From assembly GCA_021397845.1 (NCBI GenBank), contig JAHSVC010000071.1, positions 992,001 to 1,056,000 of the forward strand: a DNA stretch of 64,000 bases, in the 5' to 3' direction. Made by a program: the position numbers and the translations under genes. This DNA is from Areca catechu (lineage: Eukaryota; Streptophyta; Magnoliopsida; Arecales; Arecaceae). The notes beneath the pieces were generated by a model. The model was not told where the DNA came from and made no database searches. It worked only from the letters and a program-made list of their open reading frames with translations. This document shows, in pieces, positions 23,241 to 33,209 of the stretch (position 1 is the stretch's first letter; the number at the start of each line of letters is the position of its first letter).

Positions 23241-23598
23241 TTATGTTCAAATTGTGAAACAAAAACAATGTAATTACTTTCATTTCCAATAGAGGATCTA
23301 GTTCTTACCCCTATAGAGGGATCACCTAGGATTAATTTCTTAGGATGTCCATGAGTATACCTCCATTCTTTGGATAGATCCTTCTCCTTTGGTCAAGATC
23401 TTGTGGTTTCTTCTTCATTTTCCTTGCTTTGATCTTCTTTGTTATCTTTAGAAGGATGATCATCCAAAGTTAGGTTCTTAAGTTCTTCAATACCTGCACA
23501 ATCATCAACGGTATCCTTTTTTCTAGAGAATTTGTTAGAAGACTCTTCAAACACTACATGCGTGGACTCTTCTACTACTAATGTTCTTTTGTTAAAAA
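23241..23598 (-). pseudogene. Element A integrase/RT linker fragment
   Basis: The minus strand reads 'KVFNKRTLVVEESTHVVF', an acidic linker, 'KEWRYTHGHPKKLILGDP' and 'NYIVFVSQFEH', which is the copia stretch between integrase and reverse transcriptase. It resembles B ('VFNKRTLTIKESIHVVFD') and C ('KEWRYAHGHPKELILGDP'). The reading continues from 34859 across insertion B. It ends abruptly at the truncated LTR near 23240, so about 2.5 kb or more has been lost. Confidence 0.82.
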
Positions 23599-23603
23599 CT
23601 TTA

Positions 23604-25231
23604 TGTTGCCCAAGTGGCTACCCAAGAGGGGGGTGAATTGGGAATTAAAAATAATTACTGCTGCAGATATGTGCCTTAATAATTTAACTTCTTTTAGTGA
23701 AAGGTGCTGTGATTTTAAATGTAAAGCACAAGCTAAAGGGAAAGAGAAAGGCAGCAATACAAACACTAAAAATTATAGTGGTTCGGAGAAAACCCACTCC
23801 TACATCCACTACCCAAGATATCACTTGGGATTTCCACTATATTCACACCCGAATACAGTAGAATTGTTTTACAGGCTCACAATCCAAAACCTTTGCACCT
23901 TGGTTTTACCGAGATCACCAAAGAAACCCAACTTGGTTTTAACACAGGATCACCAAGAACCTAACACTTGGTTTTTAACAAAGGCTCACCAAGAACCTAT
24001 TTGGTTTTTCAACTGGGCTCACCAATAACCCAAACAATTTAGAATGAATTGAAAGTAAATGCAACAATAAATGACAAACTCTCATTATCGGATAGTTGCC
24101 GTTTTAGTCCTGATGAAGCCTTTCTTAATTGCTCTTTAATGCACTTGAGAGGCTTCCTTTCTTCCTTCAATGAATGCTTCAATCTTTAGATGGGAGTTGG
24201 TGAAGAATGAAGACAATCTTGAATGCTCCTAGTGCTCTTTTCCTTGTTGGTTGGTTGGATATTCAATAAAGCATCTCCCTTTTTGAATTACTGCTGTTGA
24301 ATCCCTTTTAAAGGTCTCTTGTACTTGTTTCTGGAGGATATTGCCATTGGAGTCCGTTGGGATTTGAAAACTAGCCGTTGGAGCACTTTTTACATTCAAA
24401 AAAGAAATCTAGAACTAGCCATTGTGTACCTAGAAATGACACTCGAGTCGGCTCGGATTCTTCGAGTAGGCTCGAATCCTTCGAGTCGAATGATCGAGTC
24501 GCCATTTCTTCAGCAGGGTCGGCTTTTTGTCTCAAAGTGCAGAAACCTAACTTTGGATGAGTCGGCTCATATCCATTCGGGTCAGCTCGAACTTCTATCA
24601 TTGAAATCATTGGACTCGAAGAGTCGGCTCGATTCTACTTCGGTCGACTCTTCTTCTCAGAATCAGAATTCTTCACTCTGGAGGAGTCGGCTCATTGTAG
24701 TTCAGGTCGGCTCGCTTTCTCAGGTCTTCAAGTTCTGTTCTGGCAGAGTCGGCTCATTCATGTTGGGGTCGACTCGCCTGGCTTGTTCTCAGAAGATTTC
24801 ATAAATGGACTCTGGACGAGTCAGCTCAGATATACTTGAGTTGGCTTGGATTGCTGCGTGCCATGAGATAGAGTCGGCTCTTCTTCAGGTTGGGTCGGCT
24901 CGAGTGAGTTCTTCAGGATTTTTACAATTAGACTAGAGAACACTCTCTCACCAACTCTCAGACATTTGATACAAACCAACTCAAATTATATCTAAAGCAC
25001 AACACTCATAGAAGTAACCCATCTTCATAATTTTACAAAGGTTTTTCAAGGGGTTCTTCTTTACATCACACTCATACAATATTACTTAACACACTCAACA
25101 AAATGAAGTAGGAGTAGTTGATAAACAATAAGAATCATCCTACAAAACTTGCGACACACTTAAGAGTAGTTAGTAATATATGTGCATGCTCCAATGTTTT
25201 GTTATCATCAAAATTACTCAAGGGATTAATA
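23604..25231 (-). repeat. Element B 3' LTR
   Basis: It matches 33210-34853. It is bounded on the minus strand by the purine tract AAAAAGGGGGAGA (25233-25245). The terminus next to the tract reads TATTAATCCC, where the other LTR has TGTTGACCC. It holds the GAGTCGGCTC array (24440-24905). The long frames at 24319-24804 and on the other strand only translate this array. Confidence 0.92.
24440..24905. repeat. GAGTCGGCTC motif array in B 3' LTR
   Basis: About fifteen near-palindromic 10-mers of the form GAGTCGGCTC, GGTCGGCTCG and GGTCGACTC. They are often paired, with 8-12 bases between members, e.g. GAGTCGGCTC then GGGTCAGCTCG. The 5' LTR has the same array at 34050-34515. On the minus strand the array lies upstream of a TATA-like TTTAAAAGGG. 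Confidence 0.88.
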
Positions 25232-26010
25232 ATCTCCCCCTTTTTGATGATGACAAAACACCGGGTATGAAAAAATAAGATAACACTTTACATTTACTTG
25301 TATAATTGTATTTGCAAGAATGTATAAACAAGTATAGAAAGAATTGACTCTAATTTTGAACAATATATTTTATGATATGCTCATCTATCATTATTGTCAG
25401 ATCATGGAAGGAAGATTAGAGCATGTTAGTAGTAACGAAGGAGATAAAGAATCAGAGCAATGAGAAGTAATCTCCCCCTCAATAAAATAGTCCATGCTCT
25501 AACAACTTTCCATGCAAGACAATATATTCATCAAGTCTTTCAAGAAAATTTCATGTTTCAAAGCTCATGTATCCTGGTTTCTAAGAGAACTTTATGTATC
25601 AGAGCTAAGAAAACTTTATGTATCAGTGCATATATCTAAGGAAATTTTCATGTATCAGAGCATAACTTTCAAGAATCAGAGCATATTTTTCATAAATCAG
25701 AGTTTCATGTATTAGAGCATAAGCAAATAGGTTTTATCCTTTCATGCAAGTACATAAAATTCTCCCCCTTTTTGTCATAAATCAAAAAGGTGAAGACAGT
25801 AAAGCTCAAATTTTGAAATAGATTGAGAAAGATTCTAATGTTTGTTTGAGATAATTTCACTTTCTCAAAGTTGTGAAGATATTCTATTTAAAATTCAGAC
25901 ATTGCATAAGCATAAAGAATAATTCGTGAGAAGTATCGTAAACATCAAAAGAGTTTTTATTTCATTTGGAAATTTTCAATATAAGGTGCAAAATATGAAA
26001 GAGAGTACAT
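25232..26010 (-). other. Element B 3' untranslated region with repeated purine tracts
   Basis: It lies between the extra ORF and the 3' LTR and has no coding. Besides the tract touching the LTR (25233-25245), the minus strand has a second AAAAAGGGGGAGAA at about 25762-25775 and a GAGGGGGAGATT at about 25470-25482. A degenerate tandem repeat of 'TTTCATGTATCAGAGC' type occupies 25540-25730. Multiple tracts are, to my knowledge, a habit of sireviruses. Confidence 0.75.
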
Positions 26011-27699
26011 TCAGTCACTATCTAGATCTACTCTAGTGTTGGTGGAATGATTAGGAATTTGAATGCCAGGAGGCATAGAAGCTATGGGGTCTGGATCTAA
26101 GACATCAGAAGGAGAATGAGATCCCTGAGGCCTACGGTGTGGAGCTGGCTGTCTGGGATGAGTAGATTGACCAGCAAAGGTTGAAGGCTGTGGCCTAGGT
26201 CTAGATTGAGGAATAACAAATGTGGCAAACACTCGGCTAGATAGTTGGTCTATCTTGAATTGTACCGAGTCCACTTCTTCATCCAATTTCTTTAGTTCTT
26301 TGTGCAGTTGAACTAATTCGGATGCTTGTTCATTGGCAAAGGCTTCTGCAGATCCTCTCAATCTCCCAAATTCAGCTCTTAATATTCCAATCCCCTTGGT
26401 ATAATCTTCTTCCATTCTTCTGCCTTCTTCCACTGAACCTATTTTAAATCTCAGATTATCCATTTCAGTTCTGAATGCTTCAAGTGTAGTATTAACAGTG
26501 CTTTTAATAGATTCAGAACTACATGAAATCAAATCAAGTAGGGGCTGAAGGTCTGGCTGAGTTGCACTGGTGTCACTTTTGGAGGCTTCAAGAACATTTA
26601 CTCTACTGCGTAGATCATTAATTTGTCCTCCAAACACATCTAGTCTTGCCTCAACTGACTGGCGAAACTCGCCAAACATGTTAGTCATTGTGCAAGAGAG
26701 TGAGTCAGATAGAGTACCCAATTGTTGTGAAATAAAGTCCTGTAAAGTTGATGTATCAATAGTAGGTGTAGGAGCAGCAGTGCTAGGTAAAGAAATATTA
26801 GAAGCTATCTGATCAGAAGCAAGAGCTATAGGGGTCAAGTCAGGTACAAAAGCATCATGTACAGAAACATCAAAAGTTGTTAGATCAGGTGAGTCTGGCT
26901 GTGTTTGTGGCTCAAGAATAAGCAATGAAATGTCCTCACCAGCCTGCATTTTCCTTTCTTCTTCATGTTCTTCAATGTCAGCAATAGTATCAGTCTTCTT
27001 CTTCCAGACACCTTCAGAAAACTGATAACCCATTCTTTGTAATGTTTTGGCTGTGTATGTGTCAGTGTGTAGAAGAGGTCTGCTGTCTTCATCAGACAAG
27101 TCCACATGTGCAGCTTGGAAAAATAATGTTAAAATCATTCTATATGGCAGACATGCTTTTACTTTCCTAATAGCTTCCTTCATTTGGCATAACATTATTG
27201 CTGGAAGGTTAATTTTGTCTCCAATTATCATCAGCTCCATAAAATACAAATCTCTTTCACTAATCCAATCGAACCATCCTATTATAGGAAGGAAAATTTG
27301 ACTGATAAAGTTTTGAAGGAGTCTCATTTCCATAGATAGGGAGCTAGCTTTTAGAGTGCCAATCTCATTCACATTTTCTTGTTCCAAAATAGTTTGAAGT
27401 GCCTTTGTTCTATCTTTAAGAACTAAGTGTTCAATTCCATCAAAGGGCATTTCTAATATACTGCTCAGACTTTCTTCAAAAATTATGATTCTCTTCCCTT
27501 TTACAACTGATTCAATGTGATGCTCTCCAAGTCTTAAGTTCTCATAAAATATTCTAACTAGGTTGGGATGAGTAAGAATATTCAATGAACACATAAAAGA
27601 CCAACCTTGATTATCAATTAGGTCACCAACAATAAGCCCTATTTCCCTGAGATATTCAAAAAGAATCCTTCTTCCAGTTGTGACTGGCGTCATTGCCAT
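26011..27699 (-). CDS. Element B extra ORF downstream of pol (562 codons)
   Basis: Intact frame. Residues ~45-75, 'HPNLVRIFYENLRLGEHH' and 'VVKGKRIIIFEESLSSIL', and ~190-240, 'LPYRMILTLFFQAAHVDL' and 'LQRMGYQFSEGVWKKK', look like the plant retroelement domain often called putative plant transposon protein (Transposase_32-like). Then come an acidic linker, a long helical region with heptad-like spacing (about 330-490: 'FGGQINDLRSRVNVLEAS', 'LHKELKKLDEEVDSVQFK'), and a Pro/Arg/Ser/His-rich tail ending 'RVDLDSD'. I see no signal peptide, membrane anchor or glycosylation-rich ectodomain, so the usual label envelope-like is not supported. An upstream ATG (27855) opens a short basic peptide with a stop, so the original start may have been there and lost by frameshift. 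C carries a broken relative. Confidence 0.82.
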   Translation of the reverse strand: MAMTPVTTGRRILFEYLREIGLIVGDLIDNQGWSFMCSLNILTHPNLVRIFYENLRLGEHHIESVVKGKRIIIFEESLSSILEMPFDGIEHLVLKDRTKALQTILEQENVNEIGTLKASSLSMEMRLLQNFISQIFLPIIGWFDWISERDLYFMELMIIGDKINLPAIMLCQMKEAIRKVKACLPYRMILTLFFQAAHVDLSDEDSRPLLHTDTYTAKTLQRMGYQFSEGVWKKKTDTIADIEEHEEERKMQAGEDISLLILEPQTQPDSPDLTTFDVSVHDAFVPDLTPIALASDQIASNISLPSTAAPTPTIDTSTLQDFISQQLGTLSDSLSCTMTNMFGEFRQSVEARLDVFGGQINDLRSRVNVLEASKSDTSATQPDLQPLLDLISCSSESIKSTVNTTLEAFRTEMDNLRFKIGSVEEGRRMEEDYTKGIGILRAEFGRLRGSAEAFANEQASELVQLHKELKKLDEEVDSVQFKIDQLSSRVFATFVIPQSRPRPQPSTFAGQSTHPRQPAPHRRPQGSHSPSDVLDPDPIASMPPGIQIPNHSTNTRVDLDSD

Positions 27700-28229
27700 G
27701 GAAATCTGTTGATGGGGAGAAGGAGGGCTAGGTTCTTCAATTTGTTGGGCCGGAATTCTTGAGGAGCTCTCTTCCCAGAATTTTGAACACCTTTCTTACG
27801 TTGGTTGGTCCGTTTCCCGGTGAGGTCTCTTTCCAATCGCCTTTCTTGGAGCCATTCCTACAAAATGCAGTGATCCAAAGGATTTGGAGGGGAATGGATG
27901 TTTGGAAAGAATGTTTCGGAGGGAAGGAGTGAAGAGTCGAAGAAGAAAAAGTAGTAAGAAACCCTACGGCTTGACTTAAGAATGAGTCGGCCCGACATTC
28001 AAGCCGGCTTGACCAACAAGGCTTTTGCTCGAGTCAGCTCGAGCAGAGGGAGCACAAAAAATTTGAAGCCTAACTTAAAAGAATTTTTCAGTGAAAGAAC
28101 AAAAATAAAAATAAGATGTGGAGGATATTTAGATAATATTTCCTTAAGTTTAAGGGGAATTAGGTGAAGTTTTTTAAAGAGGGTCACACAAACCTAATTC
28201 ACATCTAATCATTGCAAACCTATCATGAT
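27700..28229 (-). promoter_or_regulatory. Intergenic spacer before B extra ORF, with GAGTCGGC motifs
   Basis: Between the RNase H end and the extra ORF lie GAGTCGGCCCGAC, AAGCCGGCTTGAC and CGAGTCAGCTCGAG (27980-28045), the same 10-mer family as in B's LTR array. In element C the equivalent spacer carries C's own motif version. This could be a promoter or processing region for a separate mRNA of the extra ORF; that is inference. Confidence 0.5.
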
Positions 28230-29406
28230 TTAAAGGTTTAGTAAAATGTCAGCAAGTTGGTTTTCAGTTGGCACAAATTCAAGTACAATATCATTGTTCA
28301 AAACATGATCTCTTATAAAATGGTGCCTAATTTCAATGTGCTTAGTTCTTGAATGCTGAACAGGATTCTTAGTTAAATTTATAACACTTATGTTATCACA
28401 TTTGATTAAAATTTTAGATTGTGTAATACCAAAATCTTCTAGCTGTTGTTTAATCCAAAGCACTTGAGCACAACAACTACCAGCAGCAACGTACTTTGCC
28501 TCAGCAATGGACAATGCTATGGAGTTCTGTTTCTTATAGTGCCATGTGATTAAACTCAATCCTAGAAATTGACATGTTCCACCAGTGCTCTTTCTATCAA
28601 TTTTACATTCAGCATAGTCAGCATCCAAAAAACCAATTAAATTTAATGAAGATTTTTTAGAATACCAAAGATCTAAATTACTTGTACCTCTCAGATACTT
28701 GATAATTCATTTAACAGCAAGCATGTGTGATTCCTTAGGATTTGATTGAAAACGAGCACACATACATACACTATAAAAGATATCAAGTCTACTGGCAGTA
28801 AGATATAACAACGATCCAATCATATCTCGATAGAGCTTTTGATTGATGTTGCATCCATCTTCATCTTTGTCTAGTCTGCAAGTAGGGCTCATGGGTATGC
28901 TAGCCTCTTTGCTTGTCTCCATGCCAAACTTCTTGATTATTTCGTTGATGTACTTTGCATGGCTTATGAATATCCCTTCCTTTGTTTGTTTTACTTGTAG
29001 TCCAAGGAAGTAGTTGAGTTCACCCATAAGGCTTATTTCAAATTCGCCCTGCATCAATCAACTCAGCAAATTCTCCACAAAGGTTTTCATTAGTTGTACT
29101 AAATATGATATCATCAATGTTAATTTGTACAACTAACATATCATTTCCTTTTTTCTTAATGAAAAGAGTTTTATCAACATTTCCTCTTTTGAAATCATTT
29201 TAAAGCACAAATTTGCTAAGTCTATCATACCAGGCTCTAGTTGCTTGTTTCAAACCATATAATGCTTTATTTAATTTAAACACATGATTTGGAAAAGCAT
29301 GATTTTCAAAACCTGGTGGCTGTTCTATAAAAATTTGTTCAGAATGAATCCATTTAGAAAAGCATTTTTGACATCCATTTGGAATAGTTTGAAGTTCTTG
29401 TAGCAA
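28230..29406 (-). pseudogene. Element B reverse transcriptase (second half) and RNase H
   Basis: Frames in order on the minus strand: 29406-29200 'QIFIEQPPGFENHAFPNH', 'LNKALYGLKQATRAWYDR'; a gap with 'VQINIDDIIF' (the YVDD box with Tyr replaced by Asn, both Asp kept); 29057-28707 'EISLMGELNYFLGLQVKQ', 'YINEIIKKFGMETSKEAS', 'RDMIGSLLYLTASRLDIF'; and 28628-28230 RNase H 'DADYAECKIDRKSTGGTC', 'IALSIAEAKYVAAGSCCA', 'IKCDNISVINLTKNPVQH' and 'SRTKHIEIRHHFIRDHV'. Two or three frameshifts separate them. RNase H ends normally ('ENQLADILLNL'). The enzyme would copy the element RNA to DNA in the particle. Confidence 0.88.
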
Positions 29407-30803
29407 GCAAATGCAAGAAGTAATCTAATGGCCTCAAGTCTAGCTACAGGTGCATAAGTTTCATCAAAATCTATTTCTTCTTCCTGGTTGTATCCTTTAG
29501 CTACCAACCTTGCTTTATTTCTCATAACTTTACCATTGTCATCTAATTTGTTCCTATAGACCCATTTGGTTCCTATGATGGGATGGTCTAGAGGTCTACT
29601 AACAAAATTCCAAACATTATTCCTTTTAAACTGGTTTAATTCTTCATGCATGGCCATCATCCAGTTTGGATCAGTTTCAGCTTCTTCTAAACTATGTAAT
29701 TCAATTTGTGAAACAAAGGCTAGGTAATCATGTGCATCTCTATGTGCAAACCTAGTCCTAACACCATGAGAAGGATCACCAATAATTAGATCTTTAGGAT
29801 GGAAAGTTACATACCTCCATTCCTTTGATAAATTAGTGTGATCCTTACTTACAACTTCATTTCCATCTTGTGTTGGCTTGTCTTGTATGCTTAGATCTTC
29901 CATCTCCTTTCGTAGTGAACCTGTATCGTTGTCTGCACACTCATCTTTTCTAGATGGTAAAGGGTTATATTCATCAAAAACAACATGAATTGACTCTTTA
30001 ATAGTAAGAGTCCTCTTATTAAACACTCTGTATGCTTTGCTGTGCAGTGAATAACCAAGGAATATCGATTCATCAGATTTTGCATCAAATTTTCCTAGGT
30101 TATCTTTATCATTATTCAACACAAAGCATTTACACCCAAAAATATGAAAATAGTTAATATTAGATTTTCTTCCATTCGAAAGCTCATAGGGGGTTTTCTT
30201 TGAAATTGGGCATTTCAAAATACGGTTTAATATATAACAGGCAGTGTTCACTGCTTTTGCCCAAAAGTATCTTGAAAGATTACCTTCACACAACATAGTT
30301 CGGGCCATTTTTTCCAAAGTCCTATTCTTTCTCTCTACAACACCATTTTGTTGTGGTGTTCTAGGAGTGGAGAAGTTGTGATCAATGCTGTGCTCAGTGC
30401 AATATTCATCAAAGAATTGATTTTGAAATTTAGTCCCGTGATCACTTCTTATAGAAATAATAGAAAGATTTTTCTCATTTGAAACCTTTTTGTGAAATTC
30501 TTGAAATACATCAAATGTTTCATCTTTATATGCAATAAATAAGACCCATGTGAATCTAGAAAAGTCATCTATAATCGCAAGGCCATATTTCATACCTCCT
30601 AGGCTTATGGTCCTAGTTGGTCCAAATAAGTCCATATGAAGTAGCTCAAGGGGTCTAGTAGTTGAAATTACATATTTTGATTTAAAACTCCCCCTAGTTT
30701 GTTTGCCTAATTGATAAGCATCACATATATAATCAAGATCAACTTTAAAATGTAGCAAACCTTTAACTAGATTCTTTGAAATTAATTTAGCAATTGTATG
30801 CAT
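29325..30803 (-). CDS. Element B integrase and start of reverse transcriptase (492-codon frame)
   Basis: A long open frame within pol; its Met is internal to the polyprotein. The CxxC of the zinc domain is damaged (27-30 'CDAY'). The catalytic core is intact: Asp58 ('LLHMDLFGPTR'), Asp121 ('IRSDHGTKF') and Glu157 ('NGVVERKNRTLE'), with 35 residues between the last two, the D,D-35-E pattern. After 'YELSNGRK' and 'VFGCKCFVLNND' follows the linker and the RT start 'NKLDDNGKVMRNKARLVA', 'FDETYAPVARLEAIRLLL' and 'FQMDVKNAFLNG' (first catalytic Asp). The frame ends by a frameshift near 29330 and continues in the next frame. Confidence 0.9.
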   Translation of the reverse strand: MHTIAKLISKNLVKGLLHFKVDLDYICDAYQLGKQTRGSFKSKYVISTTRPLELLHMDLFGPTRTISLGGMKYGLAIIDDFSRFTWVLFIAYKDETFDVFQEFHKKVSNEKNLSIISIRSDHGTKFQNQFFDEYCTEHSIDHNFSTPRTPQQNGVVERKNRTLEKMARTMLCEGNLSRYFWAKAVNTACYILNRILKCPISKKTPYELSNGRKSNINYFHIFGCKCFVLNNDKDNLGKFDAKSDESIFLGYSLHSKAYRVFNKRTLTIKESIHVVFDEYNPLPSRKDECADNDTGSLRKEMEDLSIQDKPTQDGNEVVSKDHTNLSKEWRYVTFHPKDLIIGDPSHGVRTRFAHRDAHDYLAFVSQIELHSLEEAETDPNWMMAMHEELNQFKRNNVWNFVSRPLDHPIIGTKWVYRNKLDDNGKVMRNKARLVAKGYNQEEEIDFDETYAPVARLEAIRLLLAFACYKNFKLFQMDVKNAFLNGFILNKFL

Positions 30804-31290
30804 GCTAGCATGACCTAATCATTTATGCCAAAGTAAACAAGACTCCTTGGTCTTAGCATTCATTGCTACTAGGCTGGAACTACTAGTCATGGCTAGATCA
30901 TTTAGATCTACCACATAGATATTTCCAAGTCTATGATCAATTAATTTATTGCTAGAGTCAAGAGAGTTAGTTAATATACACATAGATGATTCAAAGATAA
31001 CCTTGAAGCCTTTATGACAAAGTTAACTAATACTCAATAAATTATGCTTCAATTTATCTACTAGCAGCACATCTTCAATAAAAGTACAGGGGGTATCTTG
31101 ATCTTACCGATTTCGATTATTTTTCCCTTGCCATTATCACCAAACATAACCGATCCTCCTTTCATTTGTAAGGTGATAAAATGGTCTTTATCACCAGCCA
31201 TATGCCTTGAACAGCCACTATCAAGATACCATCATTTCTTAGCATTCAGTGCTGCAAGACAGTCCTGCAAAATAATCAAGGAGTGGTTTT
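30804..31290 (-). pseudogene. Element B protease end and GAG-pre-integrase domain
   Basis: The minus strand encodes 'WYLDSGCSRHMAGDKDHF', the copia retropepsin site (Asp-Ser-Gly), preceded by an in-frame TGA at about 31239, then 'GDNGKGKIIEIGKIKIP', and further down the His/Cys region before integrase. Stops at several places break the frame. The protease would cut the gag-pol polyprotein. Confidence 0.78.
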
Positions 31291-31321
31291 AGGTACCCAA
31301 GCTAACTTGAGTCATTTTGGG

Positions 31322-31792
31322 TTAGCAAAATTGGTTCCCTTTAGGAACCCAAATAGTTCTAAATTTCGATGCACCAATCTTAGAGTTTTTCAAAGAGTTA
31401 CATTGGTGTACTTTATGCCCAAATCTATGACATGCATAGCAAACAATTTTATCATATTTGAATGATGCATGCTTTGAAGCTTTAACAGATACAAAAATAG
31501 ATATGTTTGGTTTGAAAGATTTTTGAATAAAAATCTTAGGAATGTACTTTAACTCTTTTGAAATAGAATTTGACAGAAATGAACTAAGGGCTTTTTGAGA
31601 TTTAGTGTTTGAAGCTGAAGCTTTTGAAGATATAAATTTTGTTGCTGAAATTCCTTTGGCATTTAAAGCATTAAATCCAATTCCAGCTTTGCTTTTTGAA
31701 TCTTTTTGTTCATTCAGAATTAGCTCAAGCTTATTAGAACTCAAAGTAAGTTTTTCTATAAGAGGCTTAAGCTTTTTAACCTCCTTTTTCAA
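31322..31792 (-). pseudogene. Element B gag C-terminal part with second zinc knuckle
   Basis: A 156-codon frame starting in a Lys/Leu-rich helical region ('KKLKPLIEKLTLSSNKLE'), then a Lys/Ser-rich stretch, then 'IVCYACHRFGHKVHQC', a CX2CX4HX4C knuckle, and 'RTIWVPKGNQFC', the standard sirevirus junction to protease. A frame break at about 31800 separates it from the preceding gag. Confidence 0.78.
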
Positions 31793-31931
31793 TCAATATT
31801 TTCAGCAACCAAAGCTTTGTTTGTCTCAGTTAAAACATTCTTTTCAGTTTTCAAAGCAATAACATTATCAAAAAAGACATTCAGTTCTATTTGCAAAATG
31901 TTATTCTTTTCTGAAATTTCATCCTTGTCTT

Positions 31932-32255
31932 TTAGTAAAAAATCATTTTGTTTATCAAGGATTTGATTTTAACCCCAGCTTTCTTGAATTCAGCAAGTAA
32001 ATCATGAAAAGCAGAATTCAATTCTTCATAAGTAAATTCAGTTTGGAGCTCAAGGGATGATACCTCATTCTCAAGACCTATTAAATAAAAGTTCGCAATT
32101 TTTGTGGTCTCTTCTTCTTCAGTAGATGTGGACGCTTCACTGTCATCCCATGTTGCTACCATTGCTCTCTTTTTCTTTTTCTTGACATTCTTATTCAGCA
32201 AAGGACAATCTGGTCGAATGTGCCCTGGTTTTTTGCATCCGTAACAGATGAGCAC
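31932..32255 (-). pseudogene. Element B gag first zinc knuckle and acidic/helical region
   Basis: The 107-codon frame begins 'MLICYGCKKPGHIRPDC', a CCHC knuckle, then poly-Lys and 'MVATWDDSEAST' with an acidic run, then a helical segment. The same order (knuckle, KKAM-ATW, acidic, coiled coil) occurs in A and C. The start Met is internal to gag. Confidence 0.8.
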
Positions 32256-32330
32256 TTCTTTTTCCTTCTCTTTTTCCTTGTCCCTATCCTTGCTGTATTC
32301 TTTGTTCTTATGGAATTTCTCATAGTTTCT

Positions 32331-33167
32331 TCATTTCCTTCTTCTCAAGAACCTTTTGAATCTCCTAATGACCATAGTAACATCTTCATATTCCATGTCA
32401 TTTTCGATGGAGGAGCAATCTTCTTCCGATTCATCATAATCTTTTCTTAAATCCACTGCAGCTTTGAAGGCAATTGATTTCTTTTTCTTTTGATCATCCT
32501 TAATTTTGTGCTGCATGGTTAATTCATGAGTGATGAGAGATCCTAGCAGTTCATCCAGTAGTAGAGTATTCAAATCTTTTGCTTCCTGGATGGCGGTTAC
32601 TTTTGGATCCCATTTGTTTGGAAGAAATCTTAAAATCTTCTATACAAGATCAGCATTGGAATATACCCTGCCAAGACTTTTTAAGCCATTAATGATATCA
32701 GTGAAGCATGAAAACATGGCAGAGATTGTTTCATTAGGTTTCGTTTTAAATAATTCATAACTATGCACAAGAAGATTAATTTTTGAGGACTTCACTTGGG
32801 AAGTTCCTTCATGGGTCATCTCAAGTTTATCCTAAATTTCCTTTGCAGAAGAGCAAATGAAAATTTGATTAAACTCATTGCTGTCCAAAGTACAATATAG
32901 CAAATTCATTGCTTTGGCATTTAACTCACCCATTTTCATGTCGTGTTCATCCCAATCATCTTCAGGTTTTGGAATGTCCACATCATTAATTTTAACCATG
33001 GAGATATATGGACCCTTCAAAATGACCTTCCACAACTGAAAATCAACTGCTTGAATATAAATTTTCATCCTAGCTCTCCAGTATGCATAATTGGTGCCTG
33101 TGAAGAGTGGAGGTCTATTGGTTGATTGGCCTTCGGCCAAGGACGTACTCATTAGATGAGCCATCAA
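32331..33167 (-). pseudogene. Element B gag N-terminal capsid region (UBN2-like)
   Basis: 33167-32832 holds 'NRPPLFTGTNYAYWRARM', the signature of copia gag, then 'DDWDEHDMKMGELNAKAM' and 'LLYCTLDSNEFNQIFICS'. A stop interrupts at about 32832. Continuation pieces lead to 32573-32331, 'LGSLITHELTMQHKIKDD' and an acidic stretch. The start at 33167 lies shortly after the primer-binding site, as expected for gag. Confidence 0.85.
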
Positions 33168-33195
33168 TCTTAACTCTTATGTATTCTGAGACACT

Positions 33196-33207
33196 GCACT
33201 GATACCA
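33196..33207 (-). other. Element B primer-binding site
   Basis: The minus strand reads TGGTATCAGTGC two bases from the LTR end. This is the initiator-Met tRNA complement with one change (usual TGGTATCAGAGC). Confidence 0.85.
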
Positions 33208-33209
33208 GT

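Noticed and set aside
24319..24804. 161-codon ORF with repeated Ser/Leu/Arg phrases
   Set aside because: It translates the GAGTCGGCTC array of B's LTR; the other frames and strand are open too, and the other LTR breaks it.
26011..27699. Envelope glycoprotein
   Set aside because: No signal peptide, membrane anchor or Cys-rich ectodomain is visible; the N-terminal part resembles a plant retroelement domain.
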